Notes: generated by a model not told the origin, from the sequence alone. Counted from the first letter of the stretch, positions 1 to 13,249 are shown. The stretch: DNA of 64,000 nt from Zerene cesonia (GCF_012273895.1 NC_052124.1:1178001-1242000); one strand, 5' to 3'. Program-made: numbers and translations.

Positions 1-2831
1 CGTGTATAATTCATGAAATATTATGAAACAAAGAATGCAAATTATTATGGCAATTAATAATGATTCTTTTTGTAACATGGTGTCAAGACGCTTAAAAATA
101 TTAAATGCTATAAAATTTTTAAGCGTCTCAAATTCTGCCACTGCTTTTCCAATACACAATATCCTATCTGTACAATATCTTTTACGATATAAACTATAAA
201 ATGGTGAATTTCTAAATTTGACAACTTATAGCTTACTTTAGCGATCAACCAGCCGAAATAGATGAATTTTGTTGTAATTTAGACAACGATGCATCCTAAC
301 ATTGATAGATGGCGAGATTATTTAATTTAATATCTAACAAATAACACTACAAACAAACAGCAATATTAAAATATATCTATAAAATATATTCTTAACATAT
401 AAAATATATTCTAAACATTTTATTCTTTCTTTCAAATCTTTAATTCAAACTTTCTGCAACAAAATTTAAAAAATCTAAATAAATAAGATAGCAAGCAGCA
501 TCAGATTTCAATATCGCAAATCTGAATGATGGGACGACAATAACCGACAATTGGTAACGGTTACGTAAGCTTGCGCTCACGCAATCGAATTTGACCGACA
601 TCTGTTTTATATTTTTATTGCACGCAGTTCTAGAATCACTTATGATATACCAATGGATCTAGTGTCTAGACTCTAGTCTAGATTCTAATCTAGTCCTTTC
701 TTATTGTCATTTGTTTGACTGTATTTCAAGTGATTTTATTCAAGTGATTTCATTAAATATACAAAATCTTTAATCTGGTTTGTATTTTGTTGAAATGATG
801 ATCCTTGGTTGGAATTCTATCTATTTTGCAAATGTGTGCATTTGATCTTCAATATGTTGGCTATAATAATAATAAAATGTATTTACATAATATGAAGTTA
901 AGTATAATTTTCGAATTAATTCAGTTTGGATACAGTTTAAGTTCAACCAAACAATACCAATTATGGTCACAAATATATTAACAAAGAAGTACAATTTTTT
1001 GTTATTTACTTACAAATTATTTGTCGTTAAACATAACGATGACTTATTGAAACAGAAGCTCTAAAATCATAATCATAATCTCCGTCTGTAACTTACCTAA
1101 AGATATATATGACAAAAGAAATCGAATCATAGCTGTATCAAGCTATCCTACTAAGAGTGATAAACTGATATTATTGAGAAACTAAACTAAAGTACTAAGT
1201 ACTATTCACAGCACGCATGCGCTATGGAAACACCATTCATTAAGGAAATTAATGAATCAGATTTTACACAATCCCAAGCCTGAATATTTCACATAAGTCT
1301 ATTTTGTTGTCACTCAGAATTAACGTTTGCTTTTTTTGATTTATTATCTCATTGAAATAAGCTGATTAGTTAAGATTTGTAATTTGTATTCTATCATTGT
1401 ATCATACCAATATATGTAATATTATGTTTTGGTAAAATTTGTGAATAATTGTCTAATAAATCAATTAATCACGATAATTAGTAATTTCTCGTCTTATTGG
1501 TTTTTAAAAGCAAGCACATCTGTCTTCAGATCCATGCTAGAATATTATCTTAATAAGGCTATCAGAATCTACGTTTTTGTCCTAACCAAATTAACAACAG
1601 CCGAATAAACATACGAAACTGCATGTAGCAACATCAGTATATGCTTACCTGTCTAACTAGACAGTTCCCCAACTTTATCGATCTAAACCACCGTAGCATA
1701 TTACTCTGTCTTAGCTAACATCTTCAAAGATATTTTGAAAGGCCCGCCCGGGGTCAACCATTTGTAACAATGGACGGCAAGCTTATGAATGAACAATAGC
1801 AGATTATCACTGTCTTGAATAACCTTTATTACACTGTGTACAAGAGTTAGACAATGAGTGCGAAGATTGCGGATTACCGTCTAAGAGATTGAAAATATAT
1901 TATTATATGTCATTGATTGGCATCTGACCGATCGGAGCATTTTGTTTTATTGGACTTATTGCCTGATGTTGTGTCCATTTCTTAAACAATCCGTGCCGCA
2001 TTTTAGATTTTTACTGTTTTATGTTATTATAATACTTAAAAAATAGTTTAAATAAGTGTATTTTTGGGAAAAGCACATAATTATTAAAATGTGTTATATG
2101 AACGCTTTAAATGTGTTGAATCTATAAATAGGGGGATACGGTTTAAAAATAATTATTAATAATAGAAAGCAAGAAGAATATATGGCATTTTATATATACA
2201 TGAGAACTAACAATCATTAAAATTACACTTCAACTTTTGATATTAGTAAGTTAGCTTTTTATTTTATTTTAGCTACATTAAATATATACATTACATAATC
2301 TGTAAAACTTTCATTTCTTTGTATAAAAAGCAACACTCTAACACGCGACTAAGTAAGATAATTTCATAGTTTTGTCAACGTTGGTTTGAATGTGAAAGAC
2401 ACAAAATTCGCATAGAATATTTGTGAATGGGATGAATTAAAATCGAAAGGTTCCTCCCAAGGTCTGAGTCGTCTGTCGTGACGTACAAGTGTTATTATCA
2501 TTCGTACACTTTAGTTACGACATTCTAGAGCTTTATGTTGAATCTTGGAAGCTTATTAGATATTATGGATTGCTGTATTGTTTTATATTTAACTTGATGT
2601 TCGCCCGGTTTTGCTCGTGGTATATAGATATAAATACAGACATACTCTCTGTCTCTCATTGAATATGCGGATTTCTGGTCCATTAGTTTTTGTGTGAAAC
2701 ATTACAAATACACTTACATACAAAACCACAATTGTTTCCTGTTTATAATATAGGTGAAACAAATATTGCAACTTTCCGAATTATAATTTATTTGTTAGAT
2801 AATTTAAAAGTACCTATATATGTACCTGTCT
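1..2831. other. Intergenic A+T-rich DNA, no gene seen
   Basis: I see no convincing exon, RNA gene or complete mobile element here. Short open frames on both strands lack splice sites, signal peptides and recognisable motifs. The only GC-richer islet is around 1740-1760. The stretch ends at a diverged Helitron copy. Confidence 0.5.
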
Positions 2832-2972
2832 TCTATACTAATATTATAAAGAGAAAAAATATGTTTTTGTATGTATATTTGTGAAAGTTCAAAACCGATT
2901 TCAATAATTCTTTAACCATTAGAACGCTGTACTTACTGACTGAATTCGGGCGCAGCCGGAGCAAACGGCTAG
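2832..2972 (+). mobile_element. Diverged Helitron-like fragment
   Basis: It begins TC followed by TATACTAATATTATAAA, the start shared by many elements in this window, and ends in a GC-rich stretch closing with GGCTAG|T. These are the TC 5' end and CTAG 3' end of a non-autonomous Helitron. The middle differs from the main 200-bp family, so it is a different or decayed subfamily. Confidence 0.5.
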
Positions 2973-4964
2973 TAATATAATAAGAACTACAATACATAAC
3001 ATTGTATTTCACTTTTACCCCTATAGATTTGGAAATGGTCTTTTCAGGACTAAGAGGAAAGAACTAATGTTTCACTAAAACTAGAAATTATTTTTAACAA
3101 ATTTGGTATAGAATTAATGTACAATTGATTCTAATTTAGCACACATTATCAAAAATCAAATAAGTTTGTTTGTTATAAATACGCGCCTATCTTCCGTGGG
3201 GTACCTTCCCGCGCCCAATTCATTGACTTCCACACTAAAAAAAGTACTATATTTTGGACATCTAGAACTAATTTAATTGTCTTGCTATTAATGCAATAAA
3301 TTATGATACAACCTATTACAGTTTCATTAATGGTTATTTCGTTGATGGGATAGATTGATCGTACACCAGCATTGTAATAAACGTTACAATTTAAACAGTA
3401 ATCGCGTTAGTTACGGCACGTGTCGCGCATTGCATGTACAAGCTAGTTGACACACGCAACTTCGTCTGTTCTGGAAAAGATATTCTCATTGACCCTCCGC
3501 TCCCATTAGCCATGGTGTGATATTATAGAGCTTATAAATTTGTCGATATTTGGACTGTCCAACACAAAAGGAAAGAAAATAACTGAAGGTGTTTTAGTAA
3601 ATTTAAGAAACATTTTAGAAAATAATGTTTTAAGAAATTCGAAATGATCGTTGAAGAGAAAACTAAAACTGAATAAAAAGACAAAAGAAATGTTTATGTA
3701 TTCTGCTTCCAATGATATTTTCGGAAACTCCTTATTAATGAATTGTTTTAAGTGCAAGGGTGCACAATGTCATGAAATATATTCGACCTAGTTTCTAACA
3801 TTGCCTTCATTAATTTCTTCATGACGCTTAAAATAATTAGAAAATAATAATAATGTTTATTTGCTTACGACGATCGTAAGCTCAGTGATTCACCCATATT
3901 CATGAAGTTAAAGATTTCAACGCGCTACACTCAGTTTATGTTGAACTGACGCCCCCTAAATCGAGCTTTTGGCCCCTAGGTCATATTTATACAACAAAAA
4001 TACTTTTAGCATAATATATATCCCTGATAATATATAAACATTTCTTTTATTAATATTTTTTTTATAATATAGCATCGAAAAAATACGTTAAGTAATATAT
4101 GCTTAAAAATTAACAAAAATAATAGAATCTAACTAAAGTTTTAGCTTCCAATTAATTTGTCATAAAATGTAAAATAAAAATAATATATTTAATTTCAATG
4201 GCACAAAACGATGCACCAAAACTAAATGTTAAAAGTATCATAATAATTAAAATTATTTGACAATAACATTACGCACCTTAACACCTCGTATCCAGATTAA
4301 GAAAAAAAAACACTTTCGAATTTCGAATGCACTTCGCGCGTGCTTTCTGAGCGCGCAGTTGTCACAGACTGCGTGAGACAGATTGGGTCACTCTGGGGTT
4401 ACAAGTTAGGACCTATGGGGCTACCACAGATACTAAAAGCGCCAGGGGCAAGCAGGCTTTCATAGCCGTTGCAATGACGCGATGGTCTCTTTCATAGATT
4501 TTTATATATGTAATATCATTTTTAAATATGAAATTAATTTATGAGGATTGAATGATTCGGGCAGCATAAAGTTTCAAAATTTATAAATATTGTGAGTATA
4601 ATTATTAATTGTATACGAAAAGGTTAAATACATATCAAATCAATTTATATTAAATTGATTTTAAGGCAATGAGCAAACAATGAATACATTACCTTGGTCA
4701 TAAATATACATTTAATGCTATAATTAAAAAAGTAGAGCAAAGGCGACTCTCAGGCTGTATACATTAAGTATAAATAATTTGAAAATTATATTAATATATA
4801 AGTAAATCTATTTGATGTGAATATATAAGTAAATCTCTTCTATTTACAATAGTGTTAAAGACGAATTGCAACATTTTTTCTTACTCTACTACCCTTATTT
4901 TTAATACAATTTAATGTTATAAAGTAATTGCCTTTTGTATCTTAATCATCAAAACTATTAAAGA
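2973..4964. other. Intergenic DNA, nothing recognised
   Basis: There is no supported gene. An 83-codon minus-strand frame at 3506-3757 is low-complexity (Phe/Ser-rich) and has no family features. A less A+T-rich patch lies at about 4320-4490, but I find no reading frame with splice sites in it. Confidence 0.4.
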
Positions 4965-5155
4965 CTAGCTGCGCCCCGCGGTTTCACCCGGGTAAGTCCA
5001 TATACCGTAGGAATATCGAGATAAATATCTACCTATATGTTATTCCACTTGTCCAGCTGTTTACGTACCAAATTTCATTGCAATCGGTTCAGTAGTTTTT
5101 GCGTGAAAGAGCAACACACACATCCTTACAAACTTTCGCATTTATAATATTAGGA
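4965..5155 (-). mobile_element. Helitron, ~200-bp non-autonomous family (copy 1)
   Basis: On the minus strand the element runs from TCCTAATATTATAAATGCG to GGGGCGCAGCTAG|T. A short hairpin around GGTTTCACC lies about 10 nt before the CTAG end, which is the standard Helitron 3' structure. There is no coding capacity, so it would move only with Rep/helicase supplied elsewhere. Confidence 0.75.
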
Positions 5156-7283
5156 CGATTAATAATAGGAAGTTGGATATTAATTATCCATTTTTATAAC
5201 TACATACAATTTATGTTTAGGTACAAAAAGCAATACCCAATTCGCTGCCGTGTAAAATAAACAATAAAATAATTAATAAGTGTTAAATTACCGCAAAAAA
5301 TTATATGCATCGTAGCGTAATTATCAAATCATAATTAACGTAACCTCTATGGTAATAAACCATGAAGGTAGCTTATGTTCACCATGTTATAGGCCTTGTG
5401 ATCGGTGATGAAAAAATATCTAAGGTTGCGGTGAGCTATGGCCACTTTTTTGACATTCAAAATAAAAGATTCTAAGAATTGCTTGTTTTTTACGTTCAAT
5501 GTGAATTAATATAATTACAATAATTATTTTTAAGCAAGCACCAAATCGCCGTCAACTTAGACCTAGATCTACCAACCGATCTAGAAAACAGAACTACACC
5601 AAATTCAAATGTGACCACATGGTAACAACTAACTTTCAAACAAACAAAAAAAAAAAATCATTAAAATCGGTTCACCCTGTTAAAAGTCATGAGGTGACAA
5701 GTACAAAATACCGTCGAATTGATACTTGTTCCTTTTTTAAAGTCGATTGAAAAAATATTACCTAACTTTGAATGATTTTTATTTTTTTCGAGTGACATTC
5801 CCAATACAAAGGAGATTTATAATTCGATCGTTTTTTTTTTTGGTTATGTACTAGGTGACACATAAACCGTTATTTGGCGATGATTTAAGCTCTTGCTTCT
5901 TCGAAAAATATCAAACAAAGATTAACCAAATCGTTTTAAGAAATGTCACTGAAGCCATGACATTAATACAGTTAAATGCTAAAAACATTAGTGCATCGCT
6001 CTTATATCTTGCGAAAGTCGTTCATAATTGCATAATCCTATACTCTTAAAATTAAATAATTACTTCTACAAAAAGGTCATCGACTGTCCCAAGGAGGTTA
6101 CACTCCAAATAAATGGGACTAAATGACAAGAATTCCCAATTAAACACATAAAGTATCAAGTTAATCATTGAAAACTTATGGAGCTATCGAGTAAACAAAA
6201 AAAAAAAAATAATAATAATGGAAGTAGAACCTCCTTCGATTCAGAAACGTCTATCGATAAACGTGATACCACCTTCACTAATCGGAATATGTTATATATT
6301 CGCTTTATTAATAATTGTTTATAAAAAAAATGCATTGCTATTTTTAGTCTAATTTTAGTCCCATTAATAACTTTCCGTCCAAAGTTTTGCACACGTCAAA
6401 GAAAAATATATCCATCCCGCATAGTTTTCGTTGACGTAGGATTTAGCATATACTACATTTATACTAAAATTTCATCCAAATCCGTTCAGTGGCTTAGGTT
6501 TGAAGAACAGACAGACAGATTTACATTCGCACTTATAAGTCAGAATTTATTTAATTACTAAAAATAGCATCCTTTATTAGATTCTAAGTCATTCATTTGT
6601 GTAGAAACGATTCATAAACATAATAAAACATTAAGATATAGAGAATAAATACATAATTTCATAACAATTGCTGACTTTCAAATTCTCAAGGACACATTCA
6701 CATAAAAAATTATTTATTTACGAAATAAAATTAATATTACAAAGTACGTAAGTCGTTTTAAATTGATAATATTAGAACATTTTACGATTCAGCAATGCGT
6801 ATTTGCCCTACGGACTTAAAAGTGAAGGGTTACTCAATATAAAACTAGATCGCTATGATATTATAAGAAAAATGGCTCTTTTATGATTGAACCGGCTTCC
6901 ATGATTGACATAAGGTAAACCGCTCTAAGGCTTCCGATACCTGGACGGTGTAAACGCTGATAAATTACAATAAATATTACATTTAGTGTAATTTTATTAC
7001 ATAATGACAAGCAAATTTTTTGTCTGCTCTCATTGAGAAGTATTTACCATTTACCCCTCCACTAAATAAAATATATTTGAAAAGTATAAAGAACAAAAAA
7101 CAATCGACCGTGCGTTTCTCAAATATTAAAAATGCATCTCATGGTAAAATTCAAAAATAATTGTATGTCTTAAAATTTGCGCTATTTATGGTTGCAAGGT
7201 ATTGTTACACCAATAACAAGTATTTTTTACAGAAAGATATATTCTATTTCAAACCCTCTTCACCTTGCTATTCAGGAAGTAGT
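5156..7283. other. Intergenic DNA with decayed repeats
   Basis: At about 5640-5760 there is a decayed copy of a common lepidopteran repeat (text resembling 'aaaatcggttcaccctgttaaaa'). A 64-codon plus-strand frame at 5855-6049 has no recognisable domain or splice context and is not called. I see nothing else of note. Confidence 0.4.
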
Positions 7284-7331
7284 ATGGATCGCATGATTTT
7301 TGTATGAATATAAAAGAATCATGCGATCCAT
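7284..7331. repeat. Perfect 14-bp inverted repeat (hairpin)
   Basis: ATGGATCGCATGAT at 7284-7297 is repeated exactly in reverse complement at 7318-7331, with a 20-nt loop. The pairing continues imperfectly into the loop (T-run against A-run). It has no protein context. It may be a solo foldback element or a small hairpin transcript. Confidence 0.7.
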
Positions 7332-7719
7332 GTGATAATAATAATCTATATAAACTACGTTCGAATTTACCAGCTTTATGGTCATGTCAGCATATGAATT
7401 AAAACGAATGTTTGAAACGGTTATTTTAGTATCAAATTTAGTATAAAAAGGTATTTTATTATTTATTTGTATCACATCTTCACGGCACTAACATGTTTCT
7501 ACTAAAGAATAAAATATTTTGTGGGGAACACCGCCCATTCGCAAAAAGCCTAAACTTTGACCAGCCTCAGGGGTTCACCTATGATTAGTTATAGGCGTTT
7601 TTAGAGCTATTCTGGTTACCAGTTTGAGCTATTACACAATAGATATATTTATCATATTATTATTACATGTACGCGATTGTTGAGGAGAGATTTTTACGAA
7701 GGACAATGTATTGGATAAA

Positions 7720-7922
7720 TGCTACTTAATATTAAAAATGCGAAAGTTTATAAGGATGTGTGTGTATTTGTTGCTCTTTCACGCAAAAACTACTGAACCG
7801 TCTGCAATGAAATTTGGTACGTAGATAGCTGGATAACTAGAATAATATATAGGCAACTTATTATCCCGATACGTTCCTACGGGATACGGACTTACGCGAG
7901 TAAAACTGCGGGGCGCCGCTAG
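7720..7922 (+). mobile_element. Helitron, ~200-bp family (copy 2, decayed start)
   Basis: It shares the family core: 'atgcgaaagtttataagg', the G/T-rich run, 'tctttcacgcaaaaactac' and the 'gggatacggacttacgcg' block. It ends GCCGCTAG|T. The first bases (GCTACTTAAT) have lost the TC start, and the 3' hairpin stem carries changes, so this is an old copy. Confidence 0.65.
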
Positions 7923-8538
7923 TACTTGATATGTATCTGATGGATTGGTAGGGGTCAGAAGGTTACGAACAGAGTTACGCCGATTTAATTCTCAAGTATT
8001 GTGTGTAGATTTCACAAGCATGACGTACGATGATTATGTAAAATAAGTTAAATTAAATAATTTGAAAGCACTAAGAAGTCGGCTACGAAATTTCTATGTC
8101 CGATTTGCTTAGAATGATAATTTTTTTTTATTTTTTATTTATTTAAAATATTTTGCGGATCACTCCCTTTTAACATGTTTAATTTTTATATAACATTTTT
8201 ATTAGATATCATTGGTATTTATTCTGACTTTAATGAGGAAATTATATGTAATGAATTAAAAAAGTGGATTATATGATATTTATTGAAACTAGATCACTAT
8301 TTCGATCCCTAGTGCCTACTCATATAATATAATTATTAACAACAAAACAAAACAAGACAGCGATGTCCCCCGGGTTGTAAAATGGGATCAAATTGCACCA
8401 ATTTCCTCAAATACAGAGGATCACGTCAAATTTGAAAACCCACGGAATGATCGACTAACAAAACCAAAAAAAACCTTTCATTACATCGAATTCAGAACCT
8501 ACTTTATTCACAATATGGTGAAAACAATTAAATAGTTA

Positions 8539-8717
8539 TCTAATATATAAAATTCTCGTGTCACAGTTTTCGTTGTCATACTCCTCCGAAACGGCTTGAC
8601 CGATTTTGATGAAATTTTTTGTGCATATCGGGTAGGTCTGAGAATCGGCCAACATCTATTTTTCATACACCTAAATGATAAGAGCAAGGCAGAACATCGT
8701 TTGCCGGGTGCAGCTAG
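8539..8717 (+). mobile_element. Helitron-like element, second subfamily
   Basis: It starts TC-TAATATATAAAATTCTCG and ends TTGCCGGGTGCAGCTAG|T, so it has the TC...CTAG termini. The interior contains 'ctcctccgaaacggcttgacc' and 'atcgggtaggtctgagaatc'. Relatives in this window lie at 10490-10633 (minus) and 63855-63955. Confidence 0.6.
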
Positions 8718-8891
8718 TTTATATATACAAATCAGATAACGGTAAGTAAAACTGGTGCTAAATACATCTGCATCTTCTCCCCTGCCCCTTGTGGTACAAG
8801 GCACAGTCCAAAGGGATCCAGCTCCAGCTCACAGACCTAACAAAAATTCATAGTACAGCAGAGCACATAAAGCAAAAAAAAGATACGTAGA

Positions 8892-9103
8892 TTTTTTTAT
8901 GTCATAGCGGGCAACTGAGCTGGTGGTTGGCCTCATGGTAAGCGTCACCACCATGAACATTAAAATGAACATGAACATTCGCAAAGGTAATACCTCTGCG
9001 AATGCGCTGCCCGCTTTTTTGGGGTAAGGGAAAAGGAAAGGATTAACGACTGGAAAGAAGGAATGGACTGGGACGGGTGTGGAAACGGAAATGGGCCTCC
9101 TAT
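8892..9103 (-). mobile_element. 340-bp retroposed repeat, 3' part
   Basis: Read on the minus strand this is the 3' two-thirds of a repeat seen about a dozen times in the window. It runs from C/T-rich 'ccattccttctttccagtcg' blocks through 'gcagaggta..tgttcatg' and 'ggttggcctcatggtaagc' (plus strand) to a terminal A-tail (T-run at 8892-8898). The A-tail and variable 5' truncation indicate retroposition. It may be a SINE or the 3' end of a LINE. Confidence 0.6.
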
Positions 9104-9326
9104 CTCCACAGATAACTAACGATTATTGAAACAAAGCTATTCTCTACACAAGGGCACAATATTTGAGGTTACAACAAACCACGGTAGTAACCTAATTATT
9201 TCAAAACGAAACCATTAAAGTGCCATAAAGTTAAAAGGCATCTTCAACAAAACCGTCCGTACCTAGTTTCCCACGGCACATCACTTTCGGTTTCGCGAGG
9301 TGATCACGATTTAGTGTTGTGCGTCT

Positions 9327-9381
9327 TATCGATACCGGCAATCTTTTGCACTGCATCTTTTGAGTTCTTTTTTGTATATAA
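9327..9381 (+). promoter_or_regulatory. Orphan promoter-like cluster: DRE plus TATA box
   Basis: A perfect TATCGATA octamer, the DREF-binding DRE known from insect promoters, lies at 9327-9334. About 40 bp downstream is TATATAAG followed by a GC burst. No coding exon follows within 10 kb, so this is a chance match, the promoter of a non-coding RNA, or a remote promoter of the CRAL-TRIO gene that starts at 19.8 kb. Confidence 0.2.
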
Positions 9382-10244
9382 GAGCGCGCGAAAATTGTTA
9401 TGTTAAGACGTTAAAATCCACATAGAAATGCCTATCAGTCTAAACAAAATAATAAAAAAATCTTTATTTGTTCACTAAGTTCTAAGTAATATTTTCGTTA
9501 TATCATATCATACTGGAGCTATCTCTGATACGGAACGCAATGGACATCAGTATATAAATAACCGACTGTTGCAAAAGCCGTTCTAAGTTCCATAATTAAA
9601 CAACACTTATCCATAAGATGTTAGGATCTGCTCAGTCAGGTGAATCATCAATGAAATATTTCAAAACATAAAAATATATATTTAATATATATTAAAAAAA
9701 TAAGTTATATATGTTATATATATATACATATAACAATCGACAGTTCTTATACATCACTAGTATAATTATCTAGTTCAACTAGCTGAACTCTAGTGTAAGT
9801 GAACTTTTGTTATTACGTCGTGAATTAAGACCTTGTTTCGCAGTTTACGCAGTAATAAAATTGCATAAATTGTAATTAAAACGCAAAATGATAGGCCAAT
9901 TTACATAAAAGTACTCAATGGTTCATGAACGAGAAAGAATTATGTCCTATCGAATTTGTTTTTACTGTATTAGATAGTAATTATAATATAAAAACTATTG
10001 AAAAGAAAAATACGACCGGATTGAAAGTCCTTTGTCATTCACCGTACCGTAACGTGGCCTGATCTATCACAACAATAACTCTTCAGTGAAACAATTTCTT
10101 CTATTCTTCGGTTTTGTTAGTATAACCACAGATAACATAATACTTTATCTGTTGCTTTATTGCCGAATTATGTGTGTAAGGGACATTCAAAGCCATCTAT
10201 TGAGACCTTGAATAACCATCTTTCCATTTAACTAATATGAAACA

Positions 10245-10444
10245 CTAGCTGCGCCCCGCGGTTTCACCCGCGTAAGTCCGTATCCCGTAGGAATATCGGG
10301 ATAAAAAGTTGCATGTATGTTATTCCAGTTGTCCAGCTGTCTACATACCAAATTTCATTGTAATCGCTTCAGCAGTTTTTGCGTGAAAGAGCAACAAACA
10401 CACACACATCCTTACAAACTTTCGCATTTATAATATTGGTAGGA
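10245..10444 (-). mobile_element. Helitron, ~200-bp family (copy 3)
   Basis: This is a well-kept minus-strand copy. The plus strand reads CTAGCTGCGCCCCGCGG, then the CGCGG/CCGCG hairpin, and ends 'cgcatttataatattggtagga'. The insertion lies between A and T as expected for Helitrons. It contains a (CA)n tract. Confidence 0.75.
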
Positions 10445-10489
10445 TTATTTCAATGTCGTCAGTCTTGAAGCTCGGGGACATTTTTTACT

Positions 10490-10633
10490 TTACCAGCCAA
10501 CCTGGCAAACGCTTTCGCTGATTCTCAAACTTGTCGGATATGCAAACATAATTTTATGAGAATCGGTTCGGCCGTTTCGGAGGATAATGGTAACTAACAC
10601 GTTGTGACTATGACACGAGAATTTTATAGATAT
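10490..10633 (-). mobile_element. Helitron-like fragment, second subfamily
   Basis: This is an inverted relative of the element at 8539-8717. It has the 'cattttgtcggatatgc' and 'aatcggttcggccgtttcggag' segments and ends near 'gacacgagaattttatagat'. The 3' terminus (plus-strand left end) is decayed. Confidence 0.45.
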
Positions 10634-10746
10634 AGATGAACAATTAAGTAAAGTAGGTATCTTGTTATCTGTATCAACGATAAAATTTGATATGACTGCT
10701 TGTTGATTCAAGATAACTATTTGATAATTTCAACTGTCAACTCCAA

Positions 10747-10819
10747 GTTTCCGTAGTGTAGCGGTTATCACGTGTGCTTCACACGCACAAGGTCCCCGGT
10801 TCGATCCCGGGCGGAAACA
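10747..10819 (+). tRNA. tRNA-Val (anticodon CAC)
   Basis: This is an intact 73-nt cytosolic tRNA that decodes GUG valine codons. The acceptor stem GTTTCCG (10747-10753) pairs with CGGAAAC (10812-10818), with discriminator A at 10819. The A box TAGTGTAGCGG and the B box GGTTCGATCC are both present. The anticodon stem TGTGC/GCACA closes the loop TTCACAC, which places CAC at positions 34-36. No intron is present. CCA is not encoded, as is normal for a eukaryotic nuclear tRNA gene. A T-run at 10835-10840 can serve as the Pol III terminator. The arms are fully paired, so I regard it as functional and not SINE-derived. Confidence 0.95.
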
Positions 10820-11453
10820 GACTTTTATAATTCTTTTTTATCCGTTCTGACTATTGCATACACGTTGCTTTACACATTAATAATATTAAATAATAAAAAA
10901 AAATACTTCAAAGTATTGTCATAAGTTTTTATTGTATGTTACTCTTTAAATACATACACTACAATATGTATGACGAAGAATTCAGTATTATGATAAAAAG
11001 GCAAACAATTTTCAACACATTTTTAATAAAACACGACTAACAAGATGAAATCACTTTTTGCAATAATCTTTAGAACAAAATGTAGCAGCCATAATATTAT
11101 ATATTCTAATGCTTTTATTATATCATATGTACATACTCGTAAATATTTTTTACATAGTATTGAAAAGCTATTAAGCTTCATTTTCGCTACTCATCACTCG
11201 TTGTCAAATTTATGACGCCTACCAATTTTTAATAGTATATATTACTAAACTCTAAAGGTGCGTTAAATGAAAGCTAAGGCGTAGAAATGTATGTGTATAT
11301 AAAGGACATCCTTTCGCTTACGTTTCCTTTACAATATACAATTTTTCTCGTTTTAATACCAATTTAGATTACTACGTCATAAACACTATTTTTTTATACC
11401 CATTACAGTATTTTACTACTAGTGTAGGTACTAGTGTAGGTAGTATGATATAA
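10820..11453. other. Intergenic DNA downstream of the tRNA
   Basis: Apart from the Pol III T-run just after the tRNA, this is plain A+T-rich sequence. I see no exon or repeat family until the Helitron at 11454. Confidence 0.5.
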
Positions 11454-11651
11454 TCCTACTATAATATTATAAATGCGAAAGTTTGTAGGGATGTGTGTGT
11501 GTTTGTTACTCTTTCACACAAAAAATACTGATCCGATTGCCATGAAATTTAGAACGTAGACAGCTGGACAACTGGAATAACATATAACTTTTTATCCCGA
11601 TATTCCTACGGGATACGAACTTACGCGGGTGAAACCGTGGGGCGCAGCTAG
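11454..11651 (+). mobile_element. Helitron, ~200-bp family (copy 4)
   Basis: It is complete from TC (11454-11455) to GCGCAGCTAG|T. The 3' hairpin stem around 'gcgggtgaaaccgtgg' has one changed pair. It has no coding capacity. Confidence 0.75.
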
Positions 11652-12654
11652 TCTAATATATTATTAAGATACTTAATATAAGCCGTGAGTTCTTTTCAAA
11701 GTAACTCTGTTAATATTCACATTATAATGTAGCACTCGCGAAGTTTGCAATAACCATTGTATTGTATGTTATTGACATGTTTGCTCATAAAAATCGCTAT
11801 AAAATTTTTTATGCAACTTCTATGTAATTAATAAGTCAGTGTTAGTTTGTATGGATAATACAATTTTTGCAAAACAATAATTGTAAATATTCATCTACAT
11901 GTTGCCCGCAGCTTCGCTCGCGTGATCACCTTGGGGGTTGAAGTTATCTAAAACCAAAGTAAAACGAACTTTTACAACAAATTTAGTTTTCGTATAATGT
12001 TTATTCTGGCCACCTTAATGACCATAGATTCTCATGACCACCACGAACGTCCTTACTTATCTCTTAATTTAAATTATGGGTAATTAATCTTAATTCAATG
12101 AATTTTTGCTTATTTAATTAATCATTATAAGAAGTTTATTTGAATTGATAATGTGTGATTATATGAGTTAATTAATTTCAATATTCAGCAATTCGATTAT
12201 GTTCTCATAATAAAATTGAGATATGTTTTAAGGTACTATTACATAAACATAAGGCAATATTTACATAAACATTAAATGGCTAAGATACACGTGTGAGATC
12301 TTGACCACTCTTTTATATATATGAACTTATAGGTAGAAGGTTATGGGATATTCAAATGAAAAAAAAAAAATAATTATATAAGATTTTTATTAGAAGATTT
12401 GCCGGATCGCAATCATGATAATGATTCAAACCAATTCCCTGCGCCTGGTGCCTTTTGGTTTTATTATAAATTATAACTAAAACGTACTCTTTTTTTCTTT
12501 ATAAAACTGGAAATCGTTAGGTACAAATGAATGATCTCTTTTACACCTTATGAACTATTTAGATCATGAGGCCATTTGCTTTTCAACAATATTGTTTACT
12601 TATTTCTTAAATTAAATTTTTCATATTACATATAAAGCGAGTCCCTTGTCGTCT

Positions 12655-12835
12655 ACGTTGCAGATGGTGGATATAAAGGAAAGGACTGGAAAGGAAAAGG
12701 ATATGGACATCTGACTCCGCCCCCCACCGAACAAAACGCAGCAAATTCGCACGCTGTTATTCCACGGCCATCTCCTATGTGGGTGTGGTACCCGGTGCGA
12801 GCTGGACCAATTCATGCCGAAGCATGCTCTACTTC
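12655..12835 (-). mobile_element. 340-bp retroposed repeat, 5' part (diverged)
   Basis: The minus strand reads 'tgcttcggcatgaattggtc', then a 'ctcgcaccgggtaccacacc'-like segment and the pyrimidine-rich 'ccttttcctttccagtcc' stretch, matching the first half of the full copy at 21612. The A-tailed 3' half is missing. Confidence 0.5.
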
Positions 12836-13062
12836 CAGGTTTAAAGTCTCCATATGTTATAGTACCGGCGCCTCAAAATCAATTATCACCTGCTTTATCT
12901 ATATGTAAGTGTTTTCTATTGCAGGTCGACCCTTTCTTGATCTTTAAATAAAAAAAAAATCGTTTAGTCTTTAGTCAAATTACAATAATTTTCTAGATAG
13001 CCTAAAAACTCATTAGGATTATAAAAATTTACTAAGTATTATGAAAATCCTATCCTATTCTC

Positions 13063-13249
13063 TCCTACTAGTATTATAAATGCGAAAATTTGTGAGGATG
13101 GATGTATGTGTATGTATGTTTGTTACTCTTTCACGCAAAACCTATTGAACCTATTGAGCAGGACAACTGGAATAACACATAGGCACACTTTTTATCCCGA
13201 TATTACTACGGGATACGATTACGCGGGTGAAACCGCGGGGCGCAGCTAG
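13063..13249 (+). mobile_element. Helitron, ~200-bp family (copy 5)
   Basis: It has termini TC (13063-13064) and GCGCAGCTAG|T and a clean CGCGG-GTGAAA-CCGCG hairpin just before the 3' end. A small internal deletion removes the middle of the usual 'gattgcaatgaaatttggta' block. Confidence 0.75.
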
